From Heligmosomoides polygyrus polygyrus (lineage: Eukaryota > Nematoda > Chromadorea > Rhabditida > Heligmosomidae), in the NCBI GenBank assembly GCA_947396885.1, contig OX377204.1, forward strand, positions 41,501,975 through 41,565,974: 64,000 nucleotides of DNA, read 5' to 3'. The stretch's first letter is position 1; each line of letters opens with the position of its first letter. This document shows, piece by piece, positions 32,761-44,745 of this stretch. The translations under genes and the position numbers were made by a program. The notes beneath the pieces were generated by a model. That model was not told the origin of the DNA, did no database searches, and was given only the letters and a program-made list of their open reading frames with translations.

Positions 32761-33628
32761 TGTTATACTCCCGCGGGAGCTTCCGCGGGAGTATACTCGT
32801 TACGAGTAACTATTCCAATTTTTCGCATGAAGTGTAGTTCGGTCTCGGCGGTTAACGTTGTTAAGTAGCAGTTCACGACGGGGTGAAAGGATTTCGTAGA
32901 AGTCGGCGAGATATATGACATACTAGTGCTCCTAGTGTACGCCTCCGACATTTTGGGATGGTACCTTCTTCCCAAGAATGGCGAATGTTTCTTCTTTTAA
33001 GAGTCGTACTCCGTCCTTTTCACTCTTTGTCTTCCGAGGGGCGATCACTTGTAATACATCCTGTCGCCTCTAGAGGGTCGAGCAGGTCGGTGTTTGAGGA
33101 GACTGTCTTAACGTTGCAGGTGCATGGCTTGAGACAGTATTCGCAGCGTGGCGCGCTCGTATGGTGTTGGTCCAAAGCCAATGACGTCGTGTGTAGCCTG
33201 AGATTTCCACGATTCTCATCGCTCGACGTCGAAGGCTGGAGAGGACAGGGTGCAGTGTACTGAGGTTGGTGCTGTGCTGTCGTGCCAAAACGAAACCTCG
33301 TGTGAACAGAACGAACTCGGGTGTGGTTCGGACTCCGCTAGGCTCATTTGAAGAGCCTTTGGGATACCCTGAGCGAGATTCAAACCTCGGCTGTACATCA
33401 CAGTTCGTCACTCACTGTCTCTCCAACTCCATGATTAAGCGCTGAGCAACGTGTAGGAAATTCTGAAATAAATTATTTTGAGCTAGCGTATATATTTGCT
33501 GTCTAATTTGTTCTTTTTTACAGTCTTAAACCAAAACAAGAATCGATAAAGACACGAAACAATCCAAGGCTGCCTGGGTGAACAAAAAACTTAAAACAAG
33601 TTTATAGAGAAAGGAGCATGTAGATATA

Positions 33629-34430
33629 TTAGGCTGTTGCAAAATAATCGTCGAAATGGACCGCTTACTTCAAACTGCTATAACTCAGCTTGATCACAAC
33701 TTTATTAACCGGAGTGAAATCCACCAGAATCTCTACGTTTTTGCCAACGAAAAATTAATGAAACCATTCGTTTACAATAAAAACTGAGATCACAAGAATT
33801 AACGGAATAAAGGAGGGCACACTCGCATCGGCCAAATTAGTGAATTGTTTTTGACATAAATGAGAATCAAGAGCTCGGAAAAAGTGTAGTTAAGTCGGGA
33901 GAATATGGTGGGTGGGGAAAAACTTACCCAAATGGGTCAATTTTCACCGAGTGATTACGTTTTTGTGGCCCTGTGTTGTACTGCTACAGGAGCGGCCCTC
34001 CACTATTCATCACACCACAGCCGGCCACAATTTTGGCAACTTCTCATAAATCACAGCAGTACTCTGCTGTGACTGTCTGACCAGGTTGCAAAAGCTACAC
34101 TTTTACCACACCACCACAAAGTAAGCATCACTTTTTTAGGATGTAGGTCGGGTTTAGGAAGGAATGTTGGAGGAGCATCCTTTGCTCCGACGGCTCTCCT
34201 CGAAACTTCATCGTAAAGCGACGACCTGCGGCCCGTTTTTTTTTTCGAGATAAAAATCGCCAGAAGCGAATTTGTCGAAGCAAAGCCTCACCGTTCGTTC
34301 GCAAGGACAGCCCGTCCTAAAAGCGCTGCTAACATAAGTTTACCTGACATCTCTGAATGTCCCAATTTAAATTCGAAAAGCATGACGGCTCGATAGTCGC
34401 GTCGGTTCATGATTTTACGGAGGAAAAGGT
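33629..34430 (-). pseudogene. Mariner transposase relic
   Basis: The left end TTAGGCTGTTGCAAAATAAT at 33629 is a mariner terminus. On the minus strand the start MNRRDYRAVMLFEFKLGHS is at ~34411, and PKPDLHPKKVMLTLWW of the catalytic domain at ~34150. The region between and after is deleted or frameshifted; a right TIR was not found. Confidence 0.75.
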
Positions 34431-34604
34431 CGCCTAGAAACGTTGGAGCGACATCCATACACGTCTTTTGAAAGAGCAGGGAGAACGGCGTGTGTGGCTT
34501 TCCGTGAGACGGAACGACTTAGGGTAAAAAACTTATTTAATAAAATAATAATAATTATTATTATTTTACACATATCTCGCAATGGAGAAGCATTTGCGAC
34601 AGTC

Positions 34605-35640
34605 TATTAATAGGCTGGCCGAAAAGTCATGAAGCAAAAAATATTTTTTAAAATTGAATCGTAGTTTTCTAAATACAAACTAGGGGTCAACAATATATTC
34701 ACCATAGAGCGATATAATCGTCTCCTATCTGCTCGGCAAATAGCTGATTCTTTTCGTCCAGAAATCAGCGGATTGCGACTTGAAGAAGTTGTCGACTGCC
34801 ATTTTGAGATCGTGATACCTTTCAAATTTTTCCCTCTCAAATGCTGCCCCAGCGATCCAAACACATAGCAGTCCGATGGAGCAAAACCCGGCGTATACAG
34901 TGGATGGGCTAGCGGATGCCAGCCAGGTTCGGCTATCTTCTCAGAGGTTGTCGATGCAACGTGTGGGCACGCGTTGTCGTGCAACAAGTGGACACTTGAT
35001 CTTTTTCGCATTTTTTCTCGCATTGTATCGGCCAATTTCTGAAGCTGATTGACGTATAGGGAAGCGGTGGACGTCTTGCCAGCAGCCGGTAGCTCATGAT
35101 AGATTGGCTCAAACGCATCCCAAACGCAAAGTAAATGTTTGCGTTGGTGTGGGTCTGGCTTCAGCTGCACTGGTGGTTCTGCGTCGCTTCGGAGCCAGAC
35201 GGCATGGCGTGCGCTATTGTCCTAGGCTACCCAGCTCTCATCTCCAATCACTAGATCCTCAAGAAATCCCTTACGGTGCGGCTGCGCGAGGAGTGACTGG
35301 CATATGTCCATTCGCGCTTGTTTCACGGTCAGCCTATGGAGGATCCATCTTGTCAAAGCCTTTCGACAGTCGAGGTCGTGGGGATGCAGCTCGATGGTGG
35401 AGTGGGTGCAGCTGAGGGTTGTCGCCAGTTCCCGCGTAGTTGCTTCTGGATTGGATTGGATAGCATTGATAGCTTTGATAGTGAACCAACGATGCACTGT
35501 GGTGCGGCTTACAGACCTTTCTCCAGATGCATCAGAGACCGTTGTGCTTGCGTTGGAGCCTCGGCACCATTTGTAGAAGATGACCACTTGAAGCTGTTGT
35601 TGGCTAATCGTGTTCGACATGTCACCAAAATGACGCGCGC
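34605..35640 (-). pseudogene. Mariner element with near-complete but broken transposase
   Basis: The left TIR TTAATAGGCTGGCCGAAAAG is at 34605. Minus-strand coding starts at ~35620 (MSNTISQQQLQVVIFYKW). It runs through a helix-turn-helix part (SVSRTTVHRWF, then SNPEATTRELA) to VIGDESWV (first catalytic Asp region) at a stop near 35222. It continues in another frame with HLLHDNACPHVA (second Asp) and HPLYTPGFAPSDCYVF (third Asp) down to 34607. One interruption thus separates the halves. The N-terminal side abuts the minisatellite element at 35651, which probably destroyed its right TIR. Confidence 0.8.
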
Positions 35641-35650
35641 GGGCCCTTAT

Positions 35651-35935
35651 TATACATTGGATCCGATTGAAAATCTTCGGATAATTGGATGATTCGGATA
35701 AGGGCGATTTTGCAGACCCCGGATTTTTGGATGATTCGGATAAGAGCGATTTTGCGAACCCCGGATTTTTGGATGATTCGGATAAGAGCAATTTTGCGGA
35801 CACCGGATTTTTGGATGATTCAGATAAGGTCGATTTTGCGGACCCCGGATTTTTGGATGATTCGGATAACGGCAATTTCGCGAACTCCGGATTTCGGATA
35901 TCCGAATCGGATATCCGATTCATTGACGCAAGATG
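35651..35935. mobile_element. GGATCC-ended minisatellite element, copy 1
   Basis: Starts TACATTGGATCCGATTG. It contains about five tandem 42-bp units (GGATGATTCGGATAAGNGCG..ACCCCGGATTTTT) and then GGATATCCGAATCGGATATCC. The usual right end (GGATCCAATGTA) is missing here. The 42-bp period keeps frames open, encoding DDSDKxDFADPGFL repeats. Confidence 0.75.
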
Positions 35936-35981
35936 CAGTTTATCAGAATATTACCTTTCCTTAAAAAGGAATCCATCCTTT

Positions 35982-36021
<40 letters not shown>
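35982..36021 (+). repeat. (AAC)n microsatellite
   Basis: About thirteen uninterrupted AAC triplets. Confidence 0.95.
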
Positions 36022-36081
36022 GTGCATGTATTGAAGGACTCTCACTAGTCGTCAAGAAAGGAAACACCAAAGAGCTGGATC

Positions 36082-37148
36082 ATTCCAGACAGGGATGTGC
36101 AGAATTTCCGCTTCCGTGTTCTTCTCCCTTTTGACTCGGAAGACGGAACGGAAATGGTGACTCATCACTCATTCATTGCTTTGCACTGCGTTCATTCACC
36201 TCTTGAGCATAAACGAAAGGTTGAAGAAAGAGATTAACTATGCGTTTGTGATTGTGCTGCTTTCAAACCGGTGGTGCATCCTGATGTCGAAACACTAACC
36301 AAATTGTTTTCTTTTTTCTTTTCTTGAGACGATGTACTGTCGAATAGTGTAGGTCCACAAAGATTTCATGAGTGTTTGGATCAAGAATAAAATTCCTTTC
36401 TTCCGAAACATGCTTATCTTTTTTCCCTAGTAATCTTAGGTTGGGAACACCAAATCTAGATCAGAGTTCTATAAGCACTCTTAGCTTGCTAACAATGCGC
36501 TCCATGGAGGCATTGGATCTATCCCAGTCTTAGGAGGGCATGCGGTACCTTGCCTCTTTAATTCCCTCCACTGAGTTTGTTTCAGAAAATGAGCCAAATG
36601 ATACAATGGTACCCAGAGCGTAGGTGTCGTGTCATGGGTGCTGAACGCAAATGCTACCTTAACTCTCCCTCCTCCTAATTGGGGAAGATCTGGGACATTG
36701 AATAAGACCAGTTAAGTGGTATGAGTGGCGAAATCTCTGGCATCCTACTCGTCAGCTGGGTTCATTGCTTTCAAAATACTTTCTTCCTGTTTACAGAAAG
36801 ATTTTGCACAAACTTCGATTTGTTACACTAGTAATGTTTAAAAATTCATCTTAGTAATAATACGAATACAAGGATTATTTTATTGTTGTATATTGTTATA
36901 TTGTTATTGTTATATGTTGCTGAAAGAGAGTCGCATGCTGCCTTGCCCGCTATCTAAATTCGTTAACGACATCTCAGTTATTATCACCATTATGGATATA
37001 AGTATAATTATGAAATAGTAGACGAACTAAAGATTTTTGAGTCTTTTCCGTTTCGGCGATGTTTCGCATTCCGATTTCCGCTCATTTTAAGCTTTTCCAT
37101 TCTGTCTTCCGCTTTTCTAAAAAATTTCCTCACATCCCTGATTCCAAG
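36082..37148. mobile_element. hAT-like non-autonomous element 3
   Basis: The element is 36090-37140 (1051 bp). Its ends are CAGGGATGTG and CACATCCCTG. Flanks ATTCCAGA and ATTCCAAG agree at the first six bases and look like an 8-bp duplication altered by a small change. The subterminal motif is TTTCCGCTTCCG / CGGAAGACGGAACGGAAA, iterated at both ends. No transposase. Confidence 0.7.
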
Positions 37149-37194
37149 ATGAATTATTCTAAGATACGGGCTTTCCAAAACGTCATTATCCATT

Positions 37195-37420
37195 GACGCA
37201 AATTGGTCCGGGGGGGGGGGGTGGGGAAGAATCACCATGTATTCAATGCTTTTCCTCCTTCCCAAGAAGGCACATGAATGTCGTATTACATCAGGAATGG
37301 TCTAACACACTTCATCAAATGGTAGACACACAAGTGTTGGATAACATTTTTAATTTCATGCACAACAAAGTGCTGTATAGGGCTGTTCTATATGGCGACC
37401 CCCTCGACCCAATTTGCGCC
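37195..37420. mobile_element. MITE, GGCGCAAATAGGGTC family, copy 3
   Basis: A 226-bp diverged copy starts GACGCAAATTGGTCCGGGG (with a G-run) and ends CCTCGACCCAATTTGCGCC. Confidence 0.65.
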
Positions 37421-37689
37421 GAATGCTATACAATGTGAAATAGCAAAGTTCCGATCAGAGGGCGTGCCTAAGCCCTTCTCTCCCTCAGTTTCCGTCCTTG
37501 CTGTTTCCCCGCAGCGCAACATGGTATTTGAAGGAAGAGATGCCAAGATCGACGTAACGCTGAGCAACGTGCTTGTATTCAACGACACTATTTCACAGTG
37601 GGGCACGAAAACGCATGACTCAGCAGCGTGCCCGCCTGCGAAATTCGTTTGGAATACGTTTTTATCTAGAGTGCGCGTCTTCAAAATGG

Positions 37690-37990
37690 AGCGAGGAAAT
37701 CCAACGGGTTATCCGAATTTATCCGATTTTATCCGAATCCACCAGGGTCCGGATAATTGGATGATCCGGATAATGACAATTTCGCAGACCCCGGATTTTT
37801 GGATGATTCAGATAAGGGCGATTTTGCGGGCACCGGATTTTTGAATGATTCGGATAAGGGCGATTTTGAGGACCCCGGATTTCTGGATGATTCGGATAAG
37901 GGCAATTTTGCAGTGGCCGGATAATTGGATGATTCGGATCGGGATATCCGAATCGGATATCCGAAAATGTTTCGTTCGGATCCAATGTAT
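37690..37990. mobile_element. GGATCC-ended minisatellite element, copy 2
   Basis: About four 42-bp units of the same family, ending GGATATCCGAATCGGATATCC and CGGATCCAATGTAT. The left end is replaced by reiterated TTATCCGAATT. 37990-39600 shows no recognisable element or gene. Confidence 0.75.
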
Positions 37991-39619
37991 AGCCCTTATA
38001 TACTCATACAGCGAGAGCTTCTGGAACCTTCTACACGATCCTCGCTGACCCAGGAGTTCTGCATATTTTTCTCTAAAATTCTGAAGTTTTAAAGTCTGTT
38101 TCAAGGCTTTTCGGCCGGCCATACATATTACCCAGGCATAAGGGCTAAAGAAGCCGTGGCGGAACACTAAACAAGAAGAGAATGTCAGAGGTAGCTCAAA
38201 GGATGCGGAAAACAACAACCCTGTGACCTACATATTGCTCACTGCTTGAGTTATATTTTGGGCGGAGCTCCGGTAGAGGTCGATCTCAGCGAAACTCGGT
38301 GCTGTCGGTGGAGGAACGGTCTGAGTCCTTGTGTGATCTCCTTCATCAGTTATTATCCTATCTGAAGTCTTAGTGAAATGCGTTCATCGAACAAATCTCT
38401 TCTGCCATTCATTTTTTGAGCCACAGCAGTCGTTGTCGTGCGGCTACTGCTAGTAGTCAGTGGTTTGGAGATACGCGCTGTTAAATATGCCACTTGTGTG
38501 CTGACCGACAGCTGCGAAAATTTCGATTTTACGTTCAGGGTCCAGCAAAGTACTCGTCAGCCTACCAGAACAAAGCGACTCCATCAAGGATGATAGTAAA
38601 CGTGTGTGCATCGAGCATTTCGAGAGAATCTGTGAGTGATTCTAACCGCATTTAACGGACGGCTTTCAGAGCCAGACACTCACGTCTGCATTCTAGTAGG
38701 TTTCTCTACAGGACGCGAGGGCAAAGCTTGTCTTGAACACAGAGATTTTTGGCTTCCAGGGTTTTGTTTGTTCTCGAGAATGTGCTTGAAATGAAATGAA
38801 AATCGAAGTGCTATCCGCTTCGGCCAAAAAGCAATCGCGAGCAGTGGCCGATGACAAATGGCACTTCTCTTCTACGTGGGAAATCATAGATATAGCAGAG
38901 GCCAGTTCCATACTGCAATCTGTTTGAAAACATTGTCAAAAGAAATATTGTTGCATAACCTTGTGTTCTGTTGATGCCGTGGCCAAATCGACGAAGTGTC
39001 ATCAAGGCGTCGAAGTTTAGCCCTTTAAGTGCCATCGACTGATGTGCAGTGGATTTCAATTCTCCCATGCAGCTCCATGTTCAGATAGTCTTTGGACTTT
39101 AATTAGAGCTTGTGGCAGGCCCACGTGGTGCTTCCTGGTTGGTGGGTAGGAACGACTTGATCAGGAACAAAATGCGACCGTACAGTGCAACATACACAGA
39201 AGGGATGCAGGGGAAGGGTTCTTTGCTCCTGCTGTGTCGGGGCGCACTCCCCCTTTTTCTGTTTTTCATAGAGCGTGTGTGTGTCCTCGACGGCGCAGGT
39301 TGTATCCTGCACGACGACAGGGCCAAAAGCTTGTACTTTGTAGACTGAGAGTGCATCGAAAGATGATTCGAGGCTGTCTGAAAAATTTTCCGGTCCCTTC
39401 GGGAGGTGTGGCTGGCTGCCAGCCCAGCAGAGTCTCTGTATACTTTGTTTAGAAACAATAGCAAAAAAGAGCTTGTTCAACTAACCTCGAAAGACCCCCA
39501 TTTCTGCAGCGAAGGAAGGTACGACTAAGAAAAGCCTGCTAAATCCCAGAGTCCACCAGGCTGCGCAAATTAAAAAGGACTAGGATAACGATCTGTACTT
39601 ACAAATCCCGTACGCTTGC

Positions 39620-40070
39620 ATTGGACTCACATGTGAGGAGCAGATGGCAAAAGTGAAGGAGATCCACTAAATGTTATCGGTCTATAGATTCGAGAAGACA
39701 CCACGCTCTACATTGCGCCTATAACTCCTAGGAAGAACAGATCCATTGAACGTGCTACAGCAGAGAGCAAGCGTCCTCATGAGCACTTGGACATGAACAT
39801 CGGTCCCTACAATTCTCTGTCAAGCCGAATCGGCTCCGTACCAGCTCTGATTGCGTTTGTCTCCTTCGCTCTAAAATTCCACTACGGCGATATAGAGGTT
39901 GAGGCCTTCTACGTAGAGTTGGAGAAGTTCTATAAGGAAAGCCACATCTTCTTCGCGGTGGTCGTCGGCAAATTCAACGCCAAGATCATGTCGAAAAACC
40001 CGCTGAAGAACTTTATGGGACCCACGATTTAGAGTGGAGCCAGCAAAGCGAAAGGCCGTCTGAATTTATT
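39620..40070 (+). pseudogene. RTE endonuclease relic
   Basis: The + strand reading frame at 39787-40030 encodes SALPALI-like sequence and DIEVEAFYVELEKFYKESH then VVVGKFNAKI. This is the RTE endonuclease segment normally ending in VGDFNAKIG; the catalytic Asp is Lys here. Upstream remnants (RTLT-like, E-Q-M-A-K-V-K-E-I) carry stops. It is a different lineage from the RTE at 46828. Confidence 0.65.
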
Positions 40071-40868
40071 ACGTCGATGAAGACCATGGAGGATACACGA
40101 AAACTCGAAGTAAAGTATAGTATTTATTATTTTGTCTGGTATAAAGAGCCGTTATTTTTCCAAGCGGTGAAGAACATATACATAGGATCCTCTTATATTA
40201 AAACCAAAAAGTGTTCTTCCTCAAAAATTTCACTGGCATTCGTGGTTCCTGAAATACTGGGCTTCGCCTGGATCAGAGATACTAGAAAAGAGTGTAAACC
40301 TTGTTCCCAGTTAAGTAGAAGTTAGAGTAGATTGTTTACCACAGCCGTGCAGCCAGCCGAACGCTCGTCCTGAAGAGAGTTTTACCCAGGAAATCTTTTA
40401 CATCACATAAATTGCTGAGCAAATGGGTCGCAAAGACCATTAAGTAGGCATATGCATAGCCTTTTTACGGAAGATTTTATTTAGTTGAAAATCATTTTTC
40501 AACTACACTTGCTTGTATTAAACCTTAATAAACACAAGGCGTCCCTTGAAAACCGACAGGTTATTGAACTCTTCAGGTTTCTGGCTATCTTAACTACAGG
40601 GTGCGTAAATAGTATTGACGCACCTTGCTTTTGTTTCAGCTCCAGCTTTCCTTTTCTACTTTTCAAGGTTTTGTGTGTTGTTTTTGTTGTCTGTATTGTG
40701 TTCAAGAAACAATCTCGAGAATACTGAAGAAATATGACAGCGTCGTCGTTACGGTGGCGCTTTTTTGGCTGCTACCAAAAGAAATGAATACTCCATTGAC
40801 AAGAGAATTAGGCGCTGTTTGAGACGGTCGATGTGCGAAGAGGTCAATAACTTAAAAGCCAATTATGG

Positions 40869-41340
40869 CTCACCAGGAGACTATCTCAACGGCATTTCGG
40901 AACGGCCCAAGAGTTGTATACGTGCAGAATCGCCTCTCTCTGGGAAACAACAGAATGCAAATATCTCGACCCCAATACAACTCTCCGCAGAGTTAGGTAT
41001 GACGGAAGTTGTGGCGTTGGCGGCGTCAACCCTCTGCCTGTGCGCGAAGGCCGGCTCAAGTTGGCTGGAAACAGCGATGACGATCGAGCCGTGTTGGTGC
41101 AGTGGATAGAGGGGCACGTTATCCCCATGATCGCTGTTTCCAGCCAACTTGAGCCCGCCCTCCGCGTGCAGGCAGAGGGCCAACCCCGTCAACGGCCCAA
41201 CTTCCGTCGTCCTTAACTCTGCGCAGAGTTGTATTGGGGTCGAGATATTTGCATTTTGTTGTTTCCCAGAGTGAGGCAATTTTGCCCATATACAACACTT
41301 GGGCTTTTCCCACCTACCGTTGAGATGGTCTCCTGGTCAG
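40869..41340. mobile_element. Palindromic repeat pair, ~215-bp arms
   Basis: Arms 40869-~41085 and ~41125-41340 are inverted copies: CAACGG..CCCAAG-GTTGTATA, ATCTCGACCCCAATACAACT, CTCAAGTTGGCTGGAAACAG. The centre contains TGGTGCAGTGGATAGAGG, reminiscent of a Pol III A-box, so the arms may be inverted SINE copies. Non-coding. Confidence 0.7.
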
Positions 41341-41948
41341 TTATAACAGATGATGTTTACAAGATGTTCAACCACGATACCGTTCAATTCCAAAAGTATC
41401 ACTGTCCGACGATAGTTAACAGACAAAAGCGCGCAGGTGTGAACAGCTGCTTAGACGAGCACAGCCTAAACATGAATCCGCTGAACTACCATTTTTAAAC
41501 GATTCTGGAGAGTAAGGTTTCCCCAACTTCCAGCAGTGGTGACCAGTCGCTGAAAACTGCCCTGTTCAAAGCACCGGACAAAATTCACGGAGAGCACTTG
41601 CGTAGCATCGCCAATGAGTTCTATCGTCGTGTTGGCTCCTGTGTTCACGGTAAAGGAGCCAATATCTATTACGAGCTATTCTATCGTGTTTGTAGTATTA
41701 TTTCCCATATTTTGGAAGTGAAAGTGTTAAATATTACTGTGCATTGCTATTTCCGCAACCGCCATTTACTGCCTCAATGCGCGCTTTTTTACGCGCCCTG
41801 TATTTTGTTCGGCAAGCTGCAAGACATAATTTCGTCCAAATACTGAGGTGCTCGTTTTTTGTAGTAGTTAGAACTATACTTAGACCAGTCACGGCGTTTC
41901 ATTCTTGGTTTCGATAGTACGTCGTACAATGACGGAACCAGCCAAGCA

Positions 41949-43799
41949 TTTCGCACCAGGGGTGTGCGTAAAATTTTCCCAGTAAGTTTTTTACGAAAAA
42001 TTTTTGCAACAGAATCGGTAAATCCGGTAAATTCGTTGAATAAAATTTTCTTCAGTCAGCTTGGAAGTATTTTAAAAGGTAAAAGGCCAGATCTTTTTCT
42101 TTTTTGATTTTTTCCACTCCATCTACATACATGGCCATTATATCACTGTATAGGGGGATGCCTTCATCTTCACAATAAATAATATCATCTGTCATCAACA
42201 AAGCTGCCAAGCGAGAACAATCACTACATACGATTCTAAAACCAAACAGTAACGACAAGAGTTCCAAAGAAAATTTCTTACTATGCTTAGTTTGCTTAGC
42301 TTTCGGAAAGTCGCCAAGCTTCTGGGAAAATCCAAAGTGCTATGAGCCATAGCACGGCTCAAGGTTTTTGAGCGCTCTCATTTGTCCTGCCATTACTTTT
42401 TACAGAATTTGCGTTCGATTGTATGTAGTATAGGACAATCTTGGACTTCTACAGCCCTATATTGTCCTATACTTCGACAACTGTTTCTAAAACGACAGAA
42501 GTTTTCAACGAAGAATTTAGGTCAGGCGGTAACATTGCGAAGACTTTCGTTACAGTTCGCCTTTGCAAGAAATTCGCGAAGTCCATAGATCTGCCCTCTT
42601 TGCAGAGCGCTTCCTTTTGTCTCAAAAGATCCTGTTCTTCCTGCAAATAACAGCTGAGATTTAAATAAACAACCACGGTCCATTGATCAAATTTTAATGG
42701 AAGCAAATTTTGAGTAATTGCCTTTGCCATCAAAGTAAGAAGATTTCAGTGCATTTCTCCTCATTTCTTAACAGTGGCCCATCTTGTCTTTCTTTTCCCT
42801 AATTCTTCCTGATAGAGCTCATCAGTCTCCGTCAGTCTTTTACGACTTCTTTGTACAACACATTAGCTTGGAGTTCGATTTTTTTTGGTTTCTCAATTTC
42901 TTCCTATTTTTGTAGATCACATTTGGGGTTAATGAACGATATTATGGTAAATTCGCAAATTAGACGAAAGAGTCCATACACACGAAGGAAGAACTAGGCC
43001 TGCACATTCAAAGATGTACCTTTTTCGTAGAACTTGAAACAATATACACTTGTTTGGAAGGAGACAGATTTGGTCTAAACTCATCACTGATTCACATGTA
43101 TATTGACTGTGCTTCTCCCAAAGAAGACGCAGTGACACTACCAGCAGTCACTCCAGGTAGGCGGAGATCAGGTTTGCCATCACGTAGTCCTACAATCATG
43201 ACCTGATGCTGCACGAAGAATCGGTCCAACTTTCCACAAAACTTGCGTGAAGAGGGAAGAACGTTTTCTTTCCTTGTTGCGTTCTTAGTTTCTCTTCTTG
43301 TTTCCTCTCACTATTTGTTTTTTTTTCGCGTTTTCTATTATTTTTCATCCCACCTTTGAAACAATTATCACAAAAAGGCTGTGAAGAAACTGACTTTGGT
43401 ACGTGTGAGGAACTAATATGTAGCAATCAAACGCGATAAACGGCCTAAAATTCCAAAAACGTGAAACTACGGCAGAGAAAAGTAGTGGCCATGGAAATAG
43501 ATTCTAAATAAATTGTTCAAGGAGATAGAAAAATGCCGAAAATTCTCGAAGGGCAATATCGATTCCCAATTTCCACTGATTCAAGTAGAGGGTTTCCTAG
43601 TATCGCAACGAAATTGCGAAAGCTCCACACATAGTCCAAAATGCATTTCCATGAAGAAGAAGTAAAGTTTCAGAAATGGCGCGTAAAATCTTTTTAATGC
43701 AATTTAACGGAAATTTCGTCGTTAAATTTCGTAAAAAATTTTTAACGAAAAATGCCGGTAAATCCGGTAAATCGGTAAACGCACACCCCTGTTTCGCAC
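41949..43799. mobile_element. hAT-like non-autonomous element 4
   Basis: The element is 41957-43791 (1835 bp). Its ends are CAGGGGTGTGCGTAAA and TTTACCGATT..CGCACACCCCTG. Exact 8-bp duplication TTTCGCAC is at 41949-41956 and 43792-43799. The subterminal motif is GGTAAATCCGGTAAAT at both ends. No transposase ORF. Confidence 0.85.
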
Positions 43800-44047
43800 C
43801 TACCCCAGTCGGAGTGGAGTGCCATCGCACGAACATCCTATAAAAGCGAATGGAGCGGAGCAACGGGACAAAGTGAGTGTGGTCCATAACACCGATCCCA
43901 GATGTGCTTTGCAGATAAGGAACACATATTTGGAATTGAAGTCACATCCTAGCGTTTACATTTCATCTCAATGCCTCATCGCGACCTTGTGTCCTTCCAC
44001 TGTTAACTTGATGAGAGTTTATCTAAGTGTACGGAAAAGATAAAAAG

Positions 44048-44141
44048 GCTGAATAGCAGTGTGGACTATGCGTGCTAAAACTGAAACCCATAAACATATG
44101 GGTTTCAGTTTTAGCACGCATAGTCCACACTGCTATTCAGC
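44048..44141. repeat. Perfect 45-bp inverted repeat, 4-nt loop
   Basis: Left arm 44048-44092 and right arm 44097-44141 are exact reverse complements around the loop AACA. Weaker complementarity extends outward over GAAAAAGATA-type sequence. Long near-perfect palindromes are unstable in cloning hosts, so an assembly artefact must also be considered. Confidence 0.9.
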
Positions 44142-44354
44142 GTTTTTTATCCTATCTTTTTCAGTTCTACCGAACATGCCGGATGGATAGGTAATAGCGC
44201 GGAGAGACACGGTCTGTTCCACGCACCCGTATTCAAGGCTTTTGATTTAGATTCGCTGCCCTCAAACTTGGGTTATTAAAAAATTAACCCCGCAAAGTTT
44301 ACGAAGTTTCCCAGAATACACTGCAGACAAAAAACTTCCTCCTTTATGTATAGC

Positions 44355-44745
44355 AGGATAGAGTCGCGGCGGGTCGGAGCGCAGTGGTTTGCGAGGTTGC
44401 TTCATAGGAAGGGACTGGAATTTCTGTTCTCGAGTCTCATATCACCTTTGCATTTCCACTTCTCGGTTGAGATTTGAGGTGTCCTGACGTCCACACAGCT
44501 TTCAAGCGTTTTCTGCGGACTTTCCGGCTGTATGCAGCAGAAAGTAACCTTGTTGCTAGTTGCGACTGTTGCGACTTGTCTGTTGCTGACGTGTTTCTTT
44601 GCACAGTCCAGCGGAAAATGTACAGAAAACGCCTGAAAATATGTGGACGCCTGGATTCCCTCAAAACCCAACCGATCGGTGGAAGTGCTACGAGGCTTGA
44701 AAACCGAACCTCCGATCCCCCTCTTATGAAACAACCCCACTACCA
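44355..44745. repeat. Inverted pair of SINE family 2
   Basis: The left arm (+, from ~44355) and right arm (-, from ~44745) both show GGTTG-TTCATA, a B-box-like GTTCTCGAGTCTC or GGTTCGGTTTTC, TTGAGATTTGAGG and GTCCACAC..TTTTC-G-CGTTTTCTG. Body sequence matches the SINE at 13690. The two copies meet near 44565. Confidence 0.6.

Noticed and set aside
35685..36134. 149-codon ORF with DDSDK repeats
   Set aside because: It is the open frame of the GGATCC-ended minisatellite plus an (AAC)n tract. It is kept as a finding about the repeat, not as a gene.
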